DNA from: Bacillota bacterium
GTDB taxonomy: Bacteria; Bacillota; Clostridia; Oscillospirales; Acutalibacteraceae
Assembly: GCA_023458915.1 (NCBI GenBank)
Contig: JAEWWM010000013.1
Span: 1 to 27,521, forward strand
Direction: 5' to 3'
DNA: 27,521 nucleotides
Part shown: positions 15,924-24,358 of the stretch, piece by piece
Position numbering within the stretch: position 1 is the first letter of the stretch
How the letters are laid out: the number at the start of each line of letters is the position of its first letter
Program-made: the position numbers and the translations under genes
The notes under the pieces: generated by a model
Told to the model about the DNA's origin: nothing
What the model saw: the letters and a program-made list of their open reading frames with translations, nothing else
The model's database searches: none

Positions 15924-16917
15924 ATGAATAAATCTTTTAAAAAATTTATATGCTTAACTTTAAGCTCAGCTATATCATTAACCCCTGTATGTGCCGCAAA
16001 CACACAGAAATCAAACAAAACAGCACCGATAAAAGAAACTTCAGGTTTCTTTCAAAGGCACCCGGCTCTGAAAAAAGCAACGATAGCTACCACAGCTATC
16101 GTAGGAACTATCGGATCTTTTTCTGCTATCAGAGAAATATACAAGGCGTACGATGTAAGAGATGTTTCTGAATGGGTTGAATTATTAGACGACAATCAGG
16201 TAACAAAACAACTAGAAACAGAAAAGCAAAAATATTCAGATCGAGATAAAGAAGTTTTTAGAATTGACGAAAGTTTTAACACTTTTAACTCCAAAACTCG
16301 GCTTATTATACTTAAAGAGATAAATGATATTTTTGATGCATACCCTATTTTCACACAAGCCCTGATTAGTAAAAAACTGAGTGGCCCTAGCAATCGCAGT
16401 TTTACCAGTTTTACCATAGGTGCAATTAAAATGTTTAGCGTTGAGGTAAGAGCGCTTGCTGCTACCTCTGGTATTACTAGCATCAAATTTAACAAGCTTT
16501 TTTTAAATTTAAGTTATGGAACAAAATATGATTTAAAATCTGCCGTCTTTATTAAACACTCTCCAGATAACAAAACTAACGAATTAATTGAATCTATAGT
16601 TGCGCATGAAATGGGGGCATTTAATAGAGTCTATTATTTTCGAATTTGAATTTGAACAGGACGCATATAACCAAACAAAAAGTAAAATACTACAAGAGAT
16701 TTCTAATCCTGACAAAATAAGCGAATATGCCCAAACAAATAGTAGTGAATGGTTCGCTGAAGCATTTTCACATATGCGCCATGGTAAAATTAAAAATACT
16801 ATAGACGACGCGCTTTCAAATTATTTAAAACAAAAAGAAAAGGAAATTCATCAAAATTATCTTAATAAATTTTCATCGATAACGAAATCTGCTGAACCAT
16901 TTAATCACACAAAATAA
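15924..16917 (+). pseudogene. Secreted zincin-type metalloprotease, frameshifted in its HEMGH motif
   Basis: The first frame (15924-16649) starts with a signal peptide (MNKSFKKF, then a hydrophobic stretch and VCAA), followed by a mixed helical region. It reaches IVAHEMG and then turns into AFNRVYYFRI and stops. Five Gs at 16613-16617 are the cause: with one G fewer the frame continues HEMGHLIESIIFEFEFEQD for 99 more residues to 16917. The restored protein would be 330 residues with a complete HExxH zinc site and a downstream glutamate in NSSEWFAEAF, the usual third ligand. HExGH followed by an N-x-x-E-x-FAE motif recalls secreted proteases of the anthrax-lethal-factor/Pro-Pro endopeptidase (M34-like) group; this is inference from motif layout. 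It may be a true pseudogene, a phase-variable tract or a sequencing error. The ribosome binding site is weak (GAAAGAG). Confidence 0.75.
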
Positions 16918-16954
16918 TAAAAAGGCCTCTTCTTGAATTAAATCATGAAAAGGC
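16917..16954 (-). terminator. Terminator of the Cys-rich protein gene
   Basis: On the minus strand GCCTTTTC and GAAGAGGC form a stem with one mismatch around a long loop. It is followed by CTTTTTATTATTTTG. It lies between convergent genes, about 26 bp beyond the stop of the minus-strand gene. Confidence 0.55.
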
Positions 16955-16979
16955 AATTGATTAATTTATCATTCCCTTA

Positions 16980-17804
16980 TTAAATTCCGCAGCTTTTACA
17001 TTTACCACCTGTAATATTTTGGTTTTCGCAAATCGTCCTAGGCGGAAAAAATTCTTCGGTCGGGAACTCGACTCTGCTGAAAATATCGCATGGGTCATCT
17101 GCAACAAATACACATTCTTTTCTCGGAATACAGAAATCGCATGCTGGAATGCGTAGCTGAACATTTCTTTCAATTTGAGTTATTGTAAAGAGCCCAAGCG
17201 AAACAGCAACAGTTTTATTTACGGCATTGCTACGAACAAAGTCCCCTCCAAAGCGCCTGCAGATACCTTCCGGAACTCTGCACTGAATTTGGCAGCAATC
17301 TCTCGGATCACAAATTTTTGCTGAAAGTGCAACAGGATCTGCAACCTGAACAGTAGCTCTTGGCAAATTTGCCGATACCGAGTTTTGAACATCAGACTCA
17401 CATGATGAATCATCCGAACTAAATATTTTTACACTTCCCTCACTGCCAAAAAGAATTACTTTTTTGTTAAATGCGCAAAGCCCGGGCACCAATACCGGCA
17501 CAACTGATGGAGAAACGAATACTTCAAGAATTACCTCAAAGAAAAATGTCATGTCTACTGTGAAGCATCCCTTTTTGAAAGGAATAGGTTCTAAATCAAC
17601 ACAGGTTGCAACAACGCTTGCATCTTTTATTCTTACACTAGTTGCCTGATCAATAATGCGCTGATTGGCCTCACTAAAATTAACCCTTAAATTTTCCAAG
17701 CAATCTTTTTCGGCACAAGAATCATAGATTCTAGAAACGTTAATGCAAACAGATTCTTTAAATTGGCTGTCTTGGCCTGAGAATGGTGAAAAATTTTCTG
17801 TCAT
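16980..17804 (-). CDS. Cysteine-rich conserved clostridial protein, function unknown
   Basis: The 274-residue protein has 19 cysteines and no signal peptide or membrane helix. They are spread as single Cys or pairs (for example DSCAEKDC, CDPRDCCQIQC, CDFCIPRKEC, and CKSCGI at the extreme C-terminus). Recognisable stretches are KDCLENLRVNFSEANQRIID and FGSEGSVKIFSS. Similar unnamed proteins occur in Oscillospirales-type clostridia as far as I recall. A structural role in spore coat or another disulfide-linked layer is possible but unproven. GGGGGGAG lies just before the ATG, a strong site suggesting high expression. It stands alone, with a terminator at 16917-16954 and a repeat element upstream. 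Confidence 0.75.
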   Translation of the reverse strand: MTENFSPFSGQDSQFKESVCINVSRIYDSCAEKDCLENLRVNFSEANQRIIDQATSVRIKDASVVATCVDLEPIPFKKGCFTVDMTFFFEVILEVFVSPSVVPVLVPGLCAFNKKVILFGSEGSVKIFSSDDSSCESDVQNSVSANLPRATVQVADPVALSAKICDPRDCCQIQCRVPEGICRRFGGDFVRSNAVNKTVAVSLGLFTITQIERNVQLRIPACDFCIPRKECVFVADDPCDIFSRVEFPTEEFFPPRTICENQNITGGKCKSCGI

Positions 17805-17952
17805 ATAAAACTCCCCCCATAAAAATTAAGCGGGTGTCAAACATAGTCAAATAATTATTTTTTAATTATTTTTCTTTTGTTAACCGTCCCGGAATTGAAA
17901 CTCTAGTTTCCAATACCATATTATGGAGGGATTTTTAGTTATGTTACTTATT

Positions 17953-18083
17953 AAACTTCTCTACAAATTGATCGGAACGCAATTTTTTTAAAAATCTACC
18001 ATTCATTCAAAGCTTGTTAAAACATCCGCATAAATTTTTTCAGCTTTTCATGAAATTCTGTCTAGTTGGGAAAAAATCTGTTA
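17953..18083. repeat. Intergenic palindromic repeat, copy 2
   Basis: The copy begins AAACTTCTCTACAAATTGATC, which matches the inverted right end of copy 1. It shares CATTCAAAGCTTG and TTTTCATGAAATTCTGTCTAG with copies 1 and 3. It occupies the space between the start of the Cys-rich gene and the end of pcrA. A separate small hairpin (ATTGAAAC/GTTTCCAAT) lies just before it at about 17894-17912. Confidence 0.6.
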
Positions 18084-18132
18084 ATTTATCAGCTTATATA
18101 TTTATACTTAGCGCTTTTATTTTATTCTTTCT

Positions 18133-20529
18133 TCACTCTTTCTCAAGGCGCGCATATTTTGCCATGAGTTTTTTAGTACCTACAGTGTCAAATAATATTT
18201 CAAGCAAACTGTCGCCGGTCATAGGCGTTACTGATACTACTGTGCCTTTTCCAAACTTTAAGTGTTTAACGTTGTCGCCTGGGGCAAATGTTTCATTTTT
18301 TGTAGAAGCTCCCGTCCCTCCTGCAACCGCCGCACCAAAATTATGAGCAGCAAGAATCGACCGCGTGCGCATTTCTTGGGTCGATCGTGGCTGAGGTTCG
18401 TCGGTTTTTAAAGTTTTCCAGTCCTTTGACTTTGTTTTTTCAAGAAGATTTTCAGGAATTTCACTTAAAAACCGCGAAGCTTTGTTGTGCGTGGTGCTTC
18501 CGAATATCATACGGCTATCTGAGTTTAAAATATAAAGCTTTCTTTTAGATCTTGTTATACCAACATATGCAAGTCGGCGTTCTTCTTCCATTTCTTCTTC
18601 ACCGCCTATTATTGACTGCATACCGGGAAAAATTCCTTCTTCAAACCCGGGAAGAAAAACGGTCGAGAATTCAAGACCTTTTGAAGAGTGAAGTGTCATC
18701 ATTACAACGGCATCAGAATTTTCGTCGTAATTATCTATATCCGACAGAAGCGACACCTCTTCCAAAAAACCTGAAAGGGTAGCGTTTTCGCCGCTATCTT
18801 CTTCATATTTTATTATATTATTCAAAAGTTCTTTTACGTTTTCAATTCTAGATTCCGCACTGTCTCTTTCAGATTTTAAATAATTTATGTAATCTGTTTT
18901 TTCAAGTATCATTCCATAAAGCTCATGGATCGTGACGTTAGAGCTGTTATAAGCACTGGCTAAACTATCCATGAGATCTGAAAAAGACTTAAGCTTTGCC
19001 GATACTCTTCTAAGGCTTTCGTAATTTCCTGAATTTCTTATAATACTTAAAAGCCCTTTGCCTTCTTCCTCGGCAATTTCCAAGGCTTGAGAAATGGTCC
19101 TCTCGCCTATCGACCTTTTTGGCTGATTGATTATTCTTTTAAGCCTTATCTCATCACGCGAATTATTAATAACACTTAAATATGCCATCATATCACGAAT
19201 TTCTCGGCGTTCATAAAATCTCACCCCACCAAGCATACGATATGGAATGCCCGATCTCATGAAAACTTTTTCTATAACGTTTGACTGCGAATTCATGCGG
19301 TAAAGAATGGCGAAATCCGAATAATTTCCTCCTTTTTCCACGTGATTTTGAATGGCTTCAGCAATATAATTTGCTTCATCATGCTCACTATAAGCTGTGT
19401 GAATTTTTATTTTTTCACCTTCTTCGTTTTCAGTCCAAAGCATTTTCCCTTTGCGCCCGTTATTATTTTCAATAACAGCGTTTGCAGCGTCTAGAATATT
19501 TTTTGTTGACCTGTAATTTTGTTCGAGCCTAATTATTTTTGCACCTGGGAAATTTTTTTCAAAATTAATTATATTTTCTATAGTCGCGCCCCTGAATCTA
19601 TATATGCTCTGGTCATCATCCCCGACAACGCACAAATTATGATTTTTCTCCGAAAGGCTTTTGATTAAAACATACTGAGCATAGTTAGTATCTTGATATT
19701 CATCAACAAGAATATATTTAAATTTATTTTGGTATTTTTCAAGAACGTCTGGGCAAGTCATAAGTAAATCTATGGTATTTAATAGGAGATCATCAAAATC
19801 CATAGCATCGGATTCCATTAGTTTTTTTTGATACATTTCATATATCTCTGCAATGCTAGACAAACGGAAATCGTTTCCTGCGTTTTGTTTATATTCTTTG
19901 TAACTGATAAGCTTGTCCTTAGCTCTTGAAATTTCATTTTTAACGGTTCTGTATGAAAGAAGCTTATCGTCGATTTTAAGGCTTTTTTGACATTCTTTTA
20001 TAATCCTTTTTGTATCATCATCATCGTAAACCACAAAATGATTTGAGTATCCAAGGCGCTCCGCGTTTATGCGAAGTATCCTTGAGCAAAGTGAGTGAAA
20101 CGTCGAAGCCCATACTTCCTTACCTACTTCGCCAAGTGCTGCTCCAAGCCTGTTTTTCAGTTCATTTGATGCCTTATTTGTAAAAGTTATCGCAAGTATA
20201 TTCCATGGCTTTATTTCACCGCATTTAACAATATCTTTTACGCTTTCCGCATCCAAGCCCTCATTATAAACTTTTTCGAGCTTTAAAATATCTTCTTCTG
20301 TAATGTTGGAAGGCACTTCAGAACTCATATAAGCATTACCATAGTTTATCATGTAAACTATGCGATTAATTATTGCCGTAGTCTTCCCGCTTCCGGCTCC
20401 TGCCAAAACAATAACAGGACCGTTTACATTAAAAATAGCTTCCTTTTGACGACTGTTCATACTAGAAAAACTGCGCTCAATTAGCCCATTTTTGAGTTCT
20501 TTGAATTTTTTATCAAAATTTTTTTTCAA
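18133..20529 (-). CDS. pcrA: ATP-dependent DNA helicase PcrA (UvrD/Rep superfamily 1)
   Basis: The 798-residue 3'-5' helicase acts in repair, rolling-circle replication and clearing of stalled RNA polymerase. Motifs appear in order: the Q-motif region MNSRQKEAIF, Walker A AGAGSGKTT (residues 43-51), DEYQDTN (motif II, near residue 275), VVGDDDQSIYRFRGA (motif III), QNYRSTKNI (IV), TLHSSKGLEF (V) and VGITRSKRKLYIL (VI). The C-terminal GDNVKHLKFGKGTVVSV segment is the Tudor-like RNA-polymerase-binding domain. The start is TTG with only a weak GGCGGTG site, but the residues from there match the long N-terminus common in clostridial PcrA. The usual partner ligA is not adjacent. A repeat element lies beyond its 3' end. 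Confidence 0.96.
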   Translation of the reverse strand: MKKNFDKKFKELKNGLIERSFSSMNSRQKEAIFNVNGPVIVLAGAGSGKTTAIINRIVYMINYGNAYMSSEVPSNITEEDILKLEKVYNEGLDAESVKDIVKCGEIKPWNILAITFTNKASNELKNRLGAALGEVGKEVWASTFHSLCSRILRINAERLGYSNHFVVYDDDDTKRIIKECQKSLKIDDKLLSYRTVKNEISRAKDKLISYKEYKQNAGNDFRLSSIAEIYEMYQKKLMESDAMDFDDLLLNTIDLLMTCPDVLEKYQNKFKYILVDEYQDTNYAQYVLIKSLSEKNHNLCVVGDDDQSIYRFRGATIENIINFEKNFPGAKIIRLEQNYRSTKNILDAANAVIENNNGRKGKMLWTENEEGEKIKIHTAYSEHDEANYIAEAIQNHVEKGGNYSDFAILYRMNSQSNVIEKVFMRSGIPYRMLGGVRFYERREIRDMMAYLSVINNSRDEIRLKRIINQPKRSIGERTISQALEIAEEEGKGLLSIIRNSGNYESLRRVSAKLKSFSDLMDSLASAYNSSNVTIHELYGMILEKTDYINYLKSERDSAESRIENVKELLNNIIKYEEDSGENATLSGFLEEVSLLSDIDNYDENSDAVVMMTLHSSKGLEFSTVFLPGFEEGIFPGMQSIIGGEEEMEEERRLAYVGITRSKRKLYILNSDSRMIFGSTTHNKASRFLSEIPENLLEKTKSKDWKTLKTDEPQPRSTQEMRTRSILAAHNFGAAVAGGTGASTKNETFAPGDNVKHLKFGKGTVVSVTPMTGDSLLEILFDTVGTKKLMAKYARLEKE

Positions 20530-20629
20530 TTATACTGCACCGCCACATTTAATAAGAGCATAAAAACATTATTTAAAATGTCTACTTTTCGGAATTTAAG
20601 CCTTATCGCTCTTTAATTTTTACATATTA

Positions 20630-20658
20630 ATTTTACATTATTTTTTTCTAAAAATCAA
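20630..20658 (-). promoter_or_regulatory. Candidate promoter of pcrA
   Basis: On the minus strand TTGATT and TAAAAT are 17 bases apart in the ricT-pcrA gap, about 100 bp before the pcrA start. It suggests pcrA can be expressed separately from the upstream operon. Confidence 0.4.
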
Positions 20659-20687
20659 TGCAATAAAACTTCGCACGATATTTATAA

Positions 20688-21506
20688 TTATATATGATTA
20701 AATAGTTTTATTTCTTCCATTTTAAATAATTTTAAGGGCGCGCTGTCACCCTCGCCATCCATGGTTACCTTTATTTCGCCCGTAATAGCGTTTTGCCCCA
20801 CCACAATACCGTGCCCTTCCGGAGTTAAAACAGCCGCTCCGATTCTGGGCATTTTATTTAGTATGTCATGGTAAATATCCTGTTCATATTTTAAGCAACA
20901 CATTAATCTGCCACAAGTCCCTGCAAGTTTAGAAGGGCTAAGTGACATACCTTGGTCTTTTGCCATCTTAACAGAAACGGGCTGAAAATCGTTTAAAAAA
21001 GTAGAACAACAAAGCATTCTTCCACATGAGCCAAGACCGCCAAGGATTTTCGCTTCGTCTCTTATACCAACTTGACGTAGCTCAATCCTCACTCTGAATG
21101 TTCGGGCAAGTTCTTTAACAAGATTTCTGAAATCAACCCTTGATTCCGAAACAAAATAAAAAATAATTTTACTCCTATTGAACGTATATTCAACTTCAAT
21201 AAGCTTCATTTTAAGTTTATGCTCAATAATTTTCTTTCTGCATATTTTTTCTGCTTCTTTTTCTTTCTTTTTCTTTTCTTCTAAAGATTCTAAATCCTCT
21301 TTATTTGCTTTTCGAATTATGGTTTCGCTTGGCTTTATCTCGCTTTCAAAGGCGGCACTATTCATTACTATCAAAACCTTGCCGCACTCGACTCCATGTT
21401 TTGTTTCCGCAATAACGCTGTCCCCTGCTGCAATATTTTCGCCTGAATAAATAAAATAATGAATTTTACCCACTTCGCGGAATCTAACCCCTAAAATTTT
21501 ACGCAT
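20688..21506 (-). CDS. ricT: PSP1-domain protein RicT (YaaT)
   Basis: The 272-residue cytoplasmic protein has the PSP1 domain. In B. subtilis RicT joins RicA and RicF in a complex that binds [4Fe-4S] clusters, promotes RNase Y-dependent mRNA maturation, and affects sporulation and competence. The two cysteine clusters are present: GLGSCGRMLCC and GTCGRLMCCLKYEQD, likely ligands. A charged helical segment (near residues 70-95) precedes the RVDFRNLVKELA core. GGAGAG lies before the ATG. It follows holB, as in B. subtilis, where yaaT follows holB. An unusual 28-bp palindrome lies in the 84-bp gap before it. Confidence 0.92.
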   Translation of the reverse strand: MRKILGVRFREVGKIHYFIYSGENIAAGDSVIAETKHGVECGKVLIVMNSAAFESEIKPSETIIRKANKEDLESLEEKKKKEKEAEKICRKKIIEHKLKMKLIEVEYTFNRSKIIFYFVSESRVDFRNLVKELARTFRVRIELRQVGIRDEAKILGGLGSCGRMLCCSTFLNDFQPVSVKMAKDQGMSLSPSKLAGTCGRLMCCLKYEQDIYHDILNKMPRIGAAVLTPEGHGIVVGQNAITGEIKVTMDGEGDSAPLKLFKMEEIKLFNHI

Positions 21507-21554
21507 TTATTCTCTCCTTAAATTCAAAGGTGTTTATTTTATAGTATTTTAATC

Positions 21555-21582
21555 GTTTTTTGCGCTGTGCAGTGCAAAAAAC
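21555..21582. promoter_or_regulatory. 28-bp near-perfect palindrome upstream of ricT
   Basis: GTTTTTTGC (21555-21563) and GCAAAAAAC (21574-21582) are perfect arms around a self-complementary CTG/CAG core with one mismatched pair on each side. The T-run precedes the GC core on both strands, so it is not a normal intrinsic terminator; an operator or processing site is more likely. Confidence 0.45.
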
Positions 21583-21590
21583 TAATTCCT

Positions 21591-22412
21591 TTACAAACAA
21601 GCACACAAATAACATGTGAGCAAATTAAAATTTATGTTTTTATCAGCTAAATCTGAAATATATCTCAGTTCATCAATTGTTTTCAAAAAATTTTCAGGAT
21701 TAATATTAAAATTATTCTCACAAAAATAAATTTTCAAAAGGCTTTCGGTAATGTTATCTATTAAATTTTTTAAGAATATTCTATCGTTCGAAATTGGCGC
21801 AACTAGCTTTATGACTTCGCATTTATCGCAACTTAAATTCGCCCTTGCTATTTTTTCGGCTAATTTTTTTGTTTCTAAATTTGCTTCTTTTGTTGATTCA
21901 TTATTATTAATTTTAAAAATCTGTGAACGAGACCTTATTGTTTCTAAAAGTGACAGGGATGACTCACACAAAATGATAAATATTACTTTTTTGGGTGGTT
22001 CTTCAAGAATTTTTATAAACGCATTTTGCGCTTGAACGGTTAGATAATCGGCATCGGTTATTATGTAAAATTTAAAGCTTCCTTCATTTGAAATTATATA
22101 AGCGTCTTCGCGGACAAATCTTATATCGTCGATTTTTATGGATTTAGTGTTCCCCTTAGGGGAAATTATTCTTACATCCGGATGCGAGAGACTGTTCATT
22201 TTTACACAATTCGCACATTTTTGGCAAGGTTTACTTTTACTGCCGGTGCAAAACGCAATTGCAGCTACTTTTAGCGCTACATTATAAGCTTCTGTAATAT
22301 CGATGCATTCAATTATAACTGCGTGAGGAAGCCTACTTTTGCGCGCAAGCTCATATAATTTTTCTGCTTGCGCGCATGCGGTTTTTTTGTCTATTTTATC
22401 ATCTATACTCAA
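21591..22412 (-). CDS. holB: DNA polymerase III delta' subunit
   Basis: The 273-residue clamp-loader subunit is somewhat shorter than typical. It has a zinc-binding cysteine set (Cys55, Cys63, Cys66, Cys69), the conserved SHPDVRIISP and ITDADYLTVQAQNAFIKILEEPP segments, and RSRSQIFKI at the arginine-finger position. The usual P-loop near residue 35 is not recognisable (HAVIIECIDITEAYN), consistent with a non-ATP-binding stator role. The start is TTG. The site AAAGGTGT lies inside the final codons of darA, and the two genes are only 8 bp apart, so translation is coupled. Confidence 0.9.
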   Translation of the reverse strand: MSIDDKIDKKTACAQAEKLYELARKSRLPHAVIIECIDITEAYNVALKVAAIAFCTGSKSKPCQKCANCVKMNSLSHPDVRIISPKGNTKSIKIDDIRFVREDAYIISNEGSFKFYIITDADYLTVQAQNAFIKILEEPPKKVIFIILCESSLSLLETIRSRSQIFKINNNESTKEANLETKKLAEKIARANLSCDKCEVIKLVAPISNDRIFLKNLIDNITESLLKIYFCENNFNINPENFLKTIDELRYISDLADKNINFNLLTCYLCACL

Positions 22413-22420
22413 TATAAATT

Positions 22421-22744
22421 CTACACCTTTTCGAATCTATCTACATTCAAAACAAAAATAATTGCTCCGCCGGTTGTCGCTTCAACAGGCATTTGATCCA
22501 TCGGTGCTGGATAAAATGGAATGGTATTTGTTACAAGCTGCTTTCTTTTGCTACTGTATTTGGAAATGATATCTATAACCTTATTTGTTTTGTTGTCTTC
22601 AACGCCTATAATTAATGTAGTATTCCCGGATTTTAAAAATCCGCCGGTCGACGCCATTTTTGTAACCTGAAAATTCTCCTCAGTAAGTGCGTCCATAACC
22701 ACAGACGCATCGTCTTTGCTCATAATCGCCATAACAAGTTTCAT
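22421..22744 (-). CDS. darA: Cyclic-di-AMP receptor DarA (PstA), PII-like
   Basis: The 107-residue protein has the PII-like fold that binds c-di-AMP as a homotrimer. It shows MKLVMAIMSKDDA at the start, MASTGGFLKSGNTTLIIGVED around the ligand-binding loop, and GGAIIFVLNVDRFEK at the end. Another in-frame ATG lies 15 bases upstream (22759), but it has no ribosome binding site, while GGGAAGTG fits the ATG at 22744, and family members start MKL. It sits between the decarboxylase and holB. The B. subtilis homologue yaaQ lies in the same neighbourhood. Confidence 0.92.
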   Translation of the reverse strand: MKLVMAIMSKDDASVVMDALTEENFQVTKMASTGGFLKSGNTTLIIGVEDNKTNKVIDIISKYSSKRKQLVTNTIPFYPAPMDQMPVEATTGGAIIFVLNVDRFEKV

Positions 22745-22786
22745 ATAATCACTTCCCATAAACCATTCGGCAAATAATTTTAAAAA

Positions 22787-24124
22787 TTATTTTAACACAA
22801 GTATTTCAGAAATACCATACCCTGCAAGTGCTTCAAGTTCAAAATCTCCAATTTTTTCACCCGGCATAACTACAGGCACCCCCGGCGGGCACGGACAAAT
22901 AATTTCAGCCGCAATTCTATTTTTTGCCTTATTTAAGCTAACTTTAACGCTTTCAGCCATTAAAGCTTCCCTCAGCGTAGCTTTAACATTCGGCAATTCG
23001 TAATTTGCAAAATTTTTAAAATTCATTACTTTTTCATCTTTAGGTTCTATAGCAAGCAGCGCATTTTGAAGTCTGCGCCAATCTTTTTTAGTGTTAAACG
23101 GGGTTGGAATTAAGACCACGTAATTTTCATCGCACATTTCAGGCTCAATCTTAAATTTATAAAGATGCTCTCTAAATTCATACCCCGTTACACCAATTTT
23201 CCAAACGCCAAGAGTAATCCGAACAGGATCGCATAGATTATTATCTGGAATAAATATTCCTTTTCCCCTAGCTATATTTTTAATATTATCTACACGTTGT
23301 TTTAAGCGTTCGTATTCTTTTTCACCATTTTTTGAAAGCCATGCTCGGCATATATCCATTGACGCCATGGTAACATAAGACGGACTTGTGGAACCAAAAA
23401 GTGCCATCGCGTTTTTTGCACTTTTGATAAATCTTTCATCATTAATATGAAGCCACGCGCCACCGGTTAAAACAGGAAGAGTTTTGTGAGCAGAATCTGC
23501 AACCAAAGACGCGCCTTGGTTCAAAGGATGCAAACTTTTATTCACAAATATAAGGTGCGAACCATGAGCATTATCGACTAAGACTGGAACATTAAATTTA
23601 TTGCATTCATGCGAAAGTAATTTTATATTTTGCAAAATCCCATGATAACTCGGGCTTGTAAGATAAAGCGCTTTAAAATTGGTATCTTCAGCTAGATTTT
23701 TCTTAACTTCATTTAAATTTATTTTTTCCAGAAGACCGCTATCTTCATTAAATTCACGTTTTATCCATGTTGGTTGAATATCCAAAAGCGCCATAGCAGA
23801 AACCGCAGAACGATGAACTAATCTATCGCACAGAATTTTGCCGCCGGTTGGAGCAGCGAGCCGAAGCATCGTTTGAATGCAAAGTGTGTTACCGCCTAAG
23901 GAAAATAATGACTTTTTTGCGCCGCATAAATATCCAAGAGCTTCTTCAGCCCTTTTTATTATTCCGCTTGCTTCGTAAAGACTATCTGTCATTGGTAATT
24001 CCGTAAAATCAAGCGATAAAAGATCTTGCGATTTGAACATTTCGCCTTTATGACCAGGAGTATGGAAAGAAGAGCGCCCTAATTTTCTGTATTTTTTAAG
24101 TGATTCATAAAATATTTTCTTCAA
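22787..24124 (-). CDS. PLP-dependent Orn/Lys/Arg decarboxylase family protein (YaaO-like)
   Basis: The 445-residue fold-type I PLP enzyme is related to ornithine, lysine and arginine decarboxylases. FHTPGHKG lies at residues 20-27, LGGNTLCIQ near residue 75, DNAHGSHL holds the pyridine-binding Asp, and SADSAHKTLP-type ADSAHKTLP near residue 215 holds the Schiff-base lysine. The C-terminal PCPPGVPVVMPGE segment is characteristic. A longer frame opens at 24196, but AAGGAGGA lies immediately before a TTG at 24124, and the extra residues would be coded by a repeat element, so TTG is preferred. It is the first gene of the darA-holB-ricT block. B. subtilis yaaO holds the same place. Substrate is not decidable here. 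Confidence 0.88.
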   Translation of the reverse strand: MKKIFYESLKKYRKLGRSSFHTPGHKGEMFKSQDLLSLDFTELPMTDSLYEASGIIKRAEEALGYLCGAKKSLFSLGGNTLCIQTMLRLAAPTGGKILCDRLVHRSAVSAMALLDIQPTWIKREFNEDSGLLEKINLNEVKKNLAEDTNFKALYLTSPSYHGILQNIKLLSHECNKFNVPVLVDNAHGSHLIFVNKSLHPLNQGASLVADSAHKTLPVLTGGAWLHINDERFIKSAKNAMALFGSTSPSYVTMASMDICRAWLSKNGEKEYERLKQRVDNIKNIARGKGIFIPDNNLCDPVRITLGVWKIGVTGYEFREHLYKFKIEPEMCDENYVVLIPTPFNTKKDWRRLQNALLAIEPKDEKVMNFKNFANYELPNVKATLREALMAESVKVSLNKAKNRIAAEIICPCPPGVPVVMPGEKIGDFELEALAGYGISEILVLK

Positions 24125-24143
24125 AACTTCCTCCTTAAAAATT

Positions 24144-24271
24144 AGACTTCTTCCTAAACTGATCGAATCACAATTTTTGAAAAAAATGCTTTTCATTCAA
24201 AGTTCATCGAAGTATAAATGTGCGGCTTTCTTGTTTTTTACAAAATTCTACTCAATTTGAAAAGAAATTCG
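24144..24271. repeat. Intergenic palindromic repeat, copy 3
   Basis: The copy begins AGACTTCTTCCTAAACTGATC and ends AATTTGAAAAGAAATTCG. Its ends are imperfect inverted repeats of each other, and it shares CATTCAAAG and the T-rich right arm with copies 1 and 2. It lies between the divergent decarboxylase and spoVAC genes, immediately upstream of the decarboxylase ribosome binding site. Confidence 0.6.
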
Positions 24272-24296
24272 TTATATACAAATTGAGCCAATATCT

Positions 24297-24327
24297 TGAA
24301 TATAGAACACCATAATAAGAAATAATA
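24297..24327 (+). promoter_or_regulatory. Candidate forespore (sigma-G/sigma-F-like) promoter of spoVAC
   Basis: TGAATA at -35 and AATAATA at -10 lie 18 bases apart, close to the sigma-G pattern GNATR-N18-CATNNTA. The -10 lacks the leading C. It is about 30 bp before the spoVAC start. Confidence 0.35.
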
Positions 24328-24358
24328 AAAGTAAAATCAAAAGGATGTGGCAAAATTT

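Noticed and set aside
24125..24196. N-terminal extension of the decarboxylase
   Set aside because: The extra codons run through the end of a repeat element and over the AAGGAGGA site that serves the TTG at 24124.
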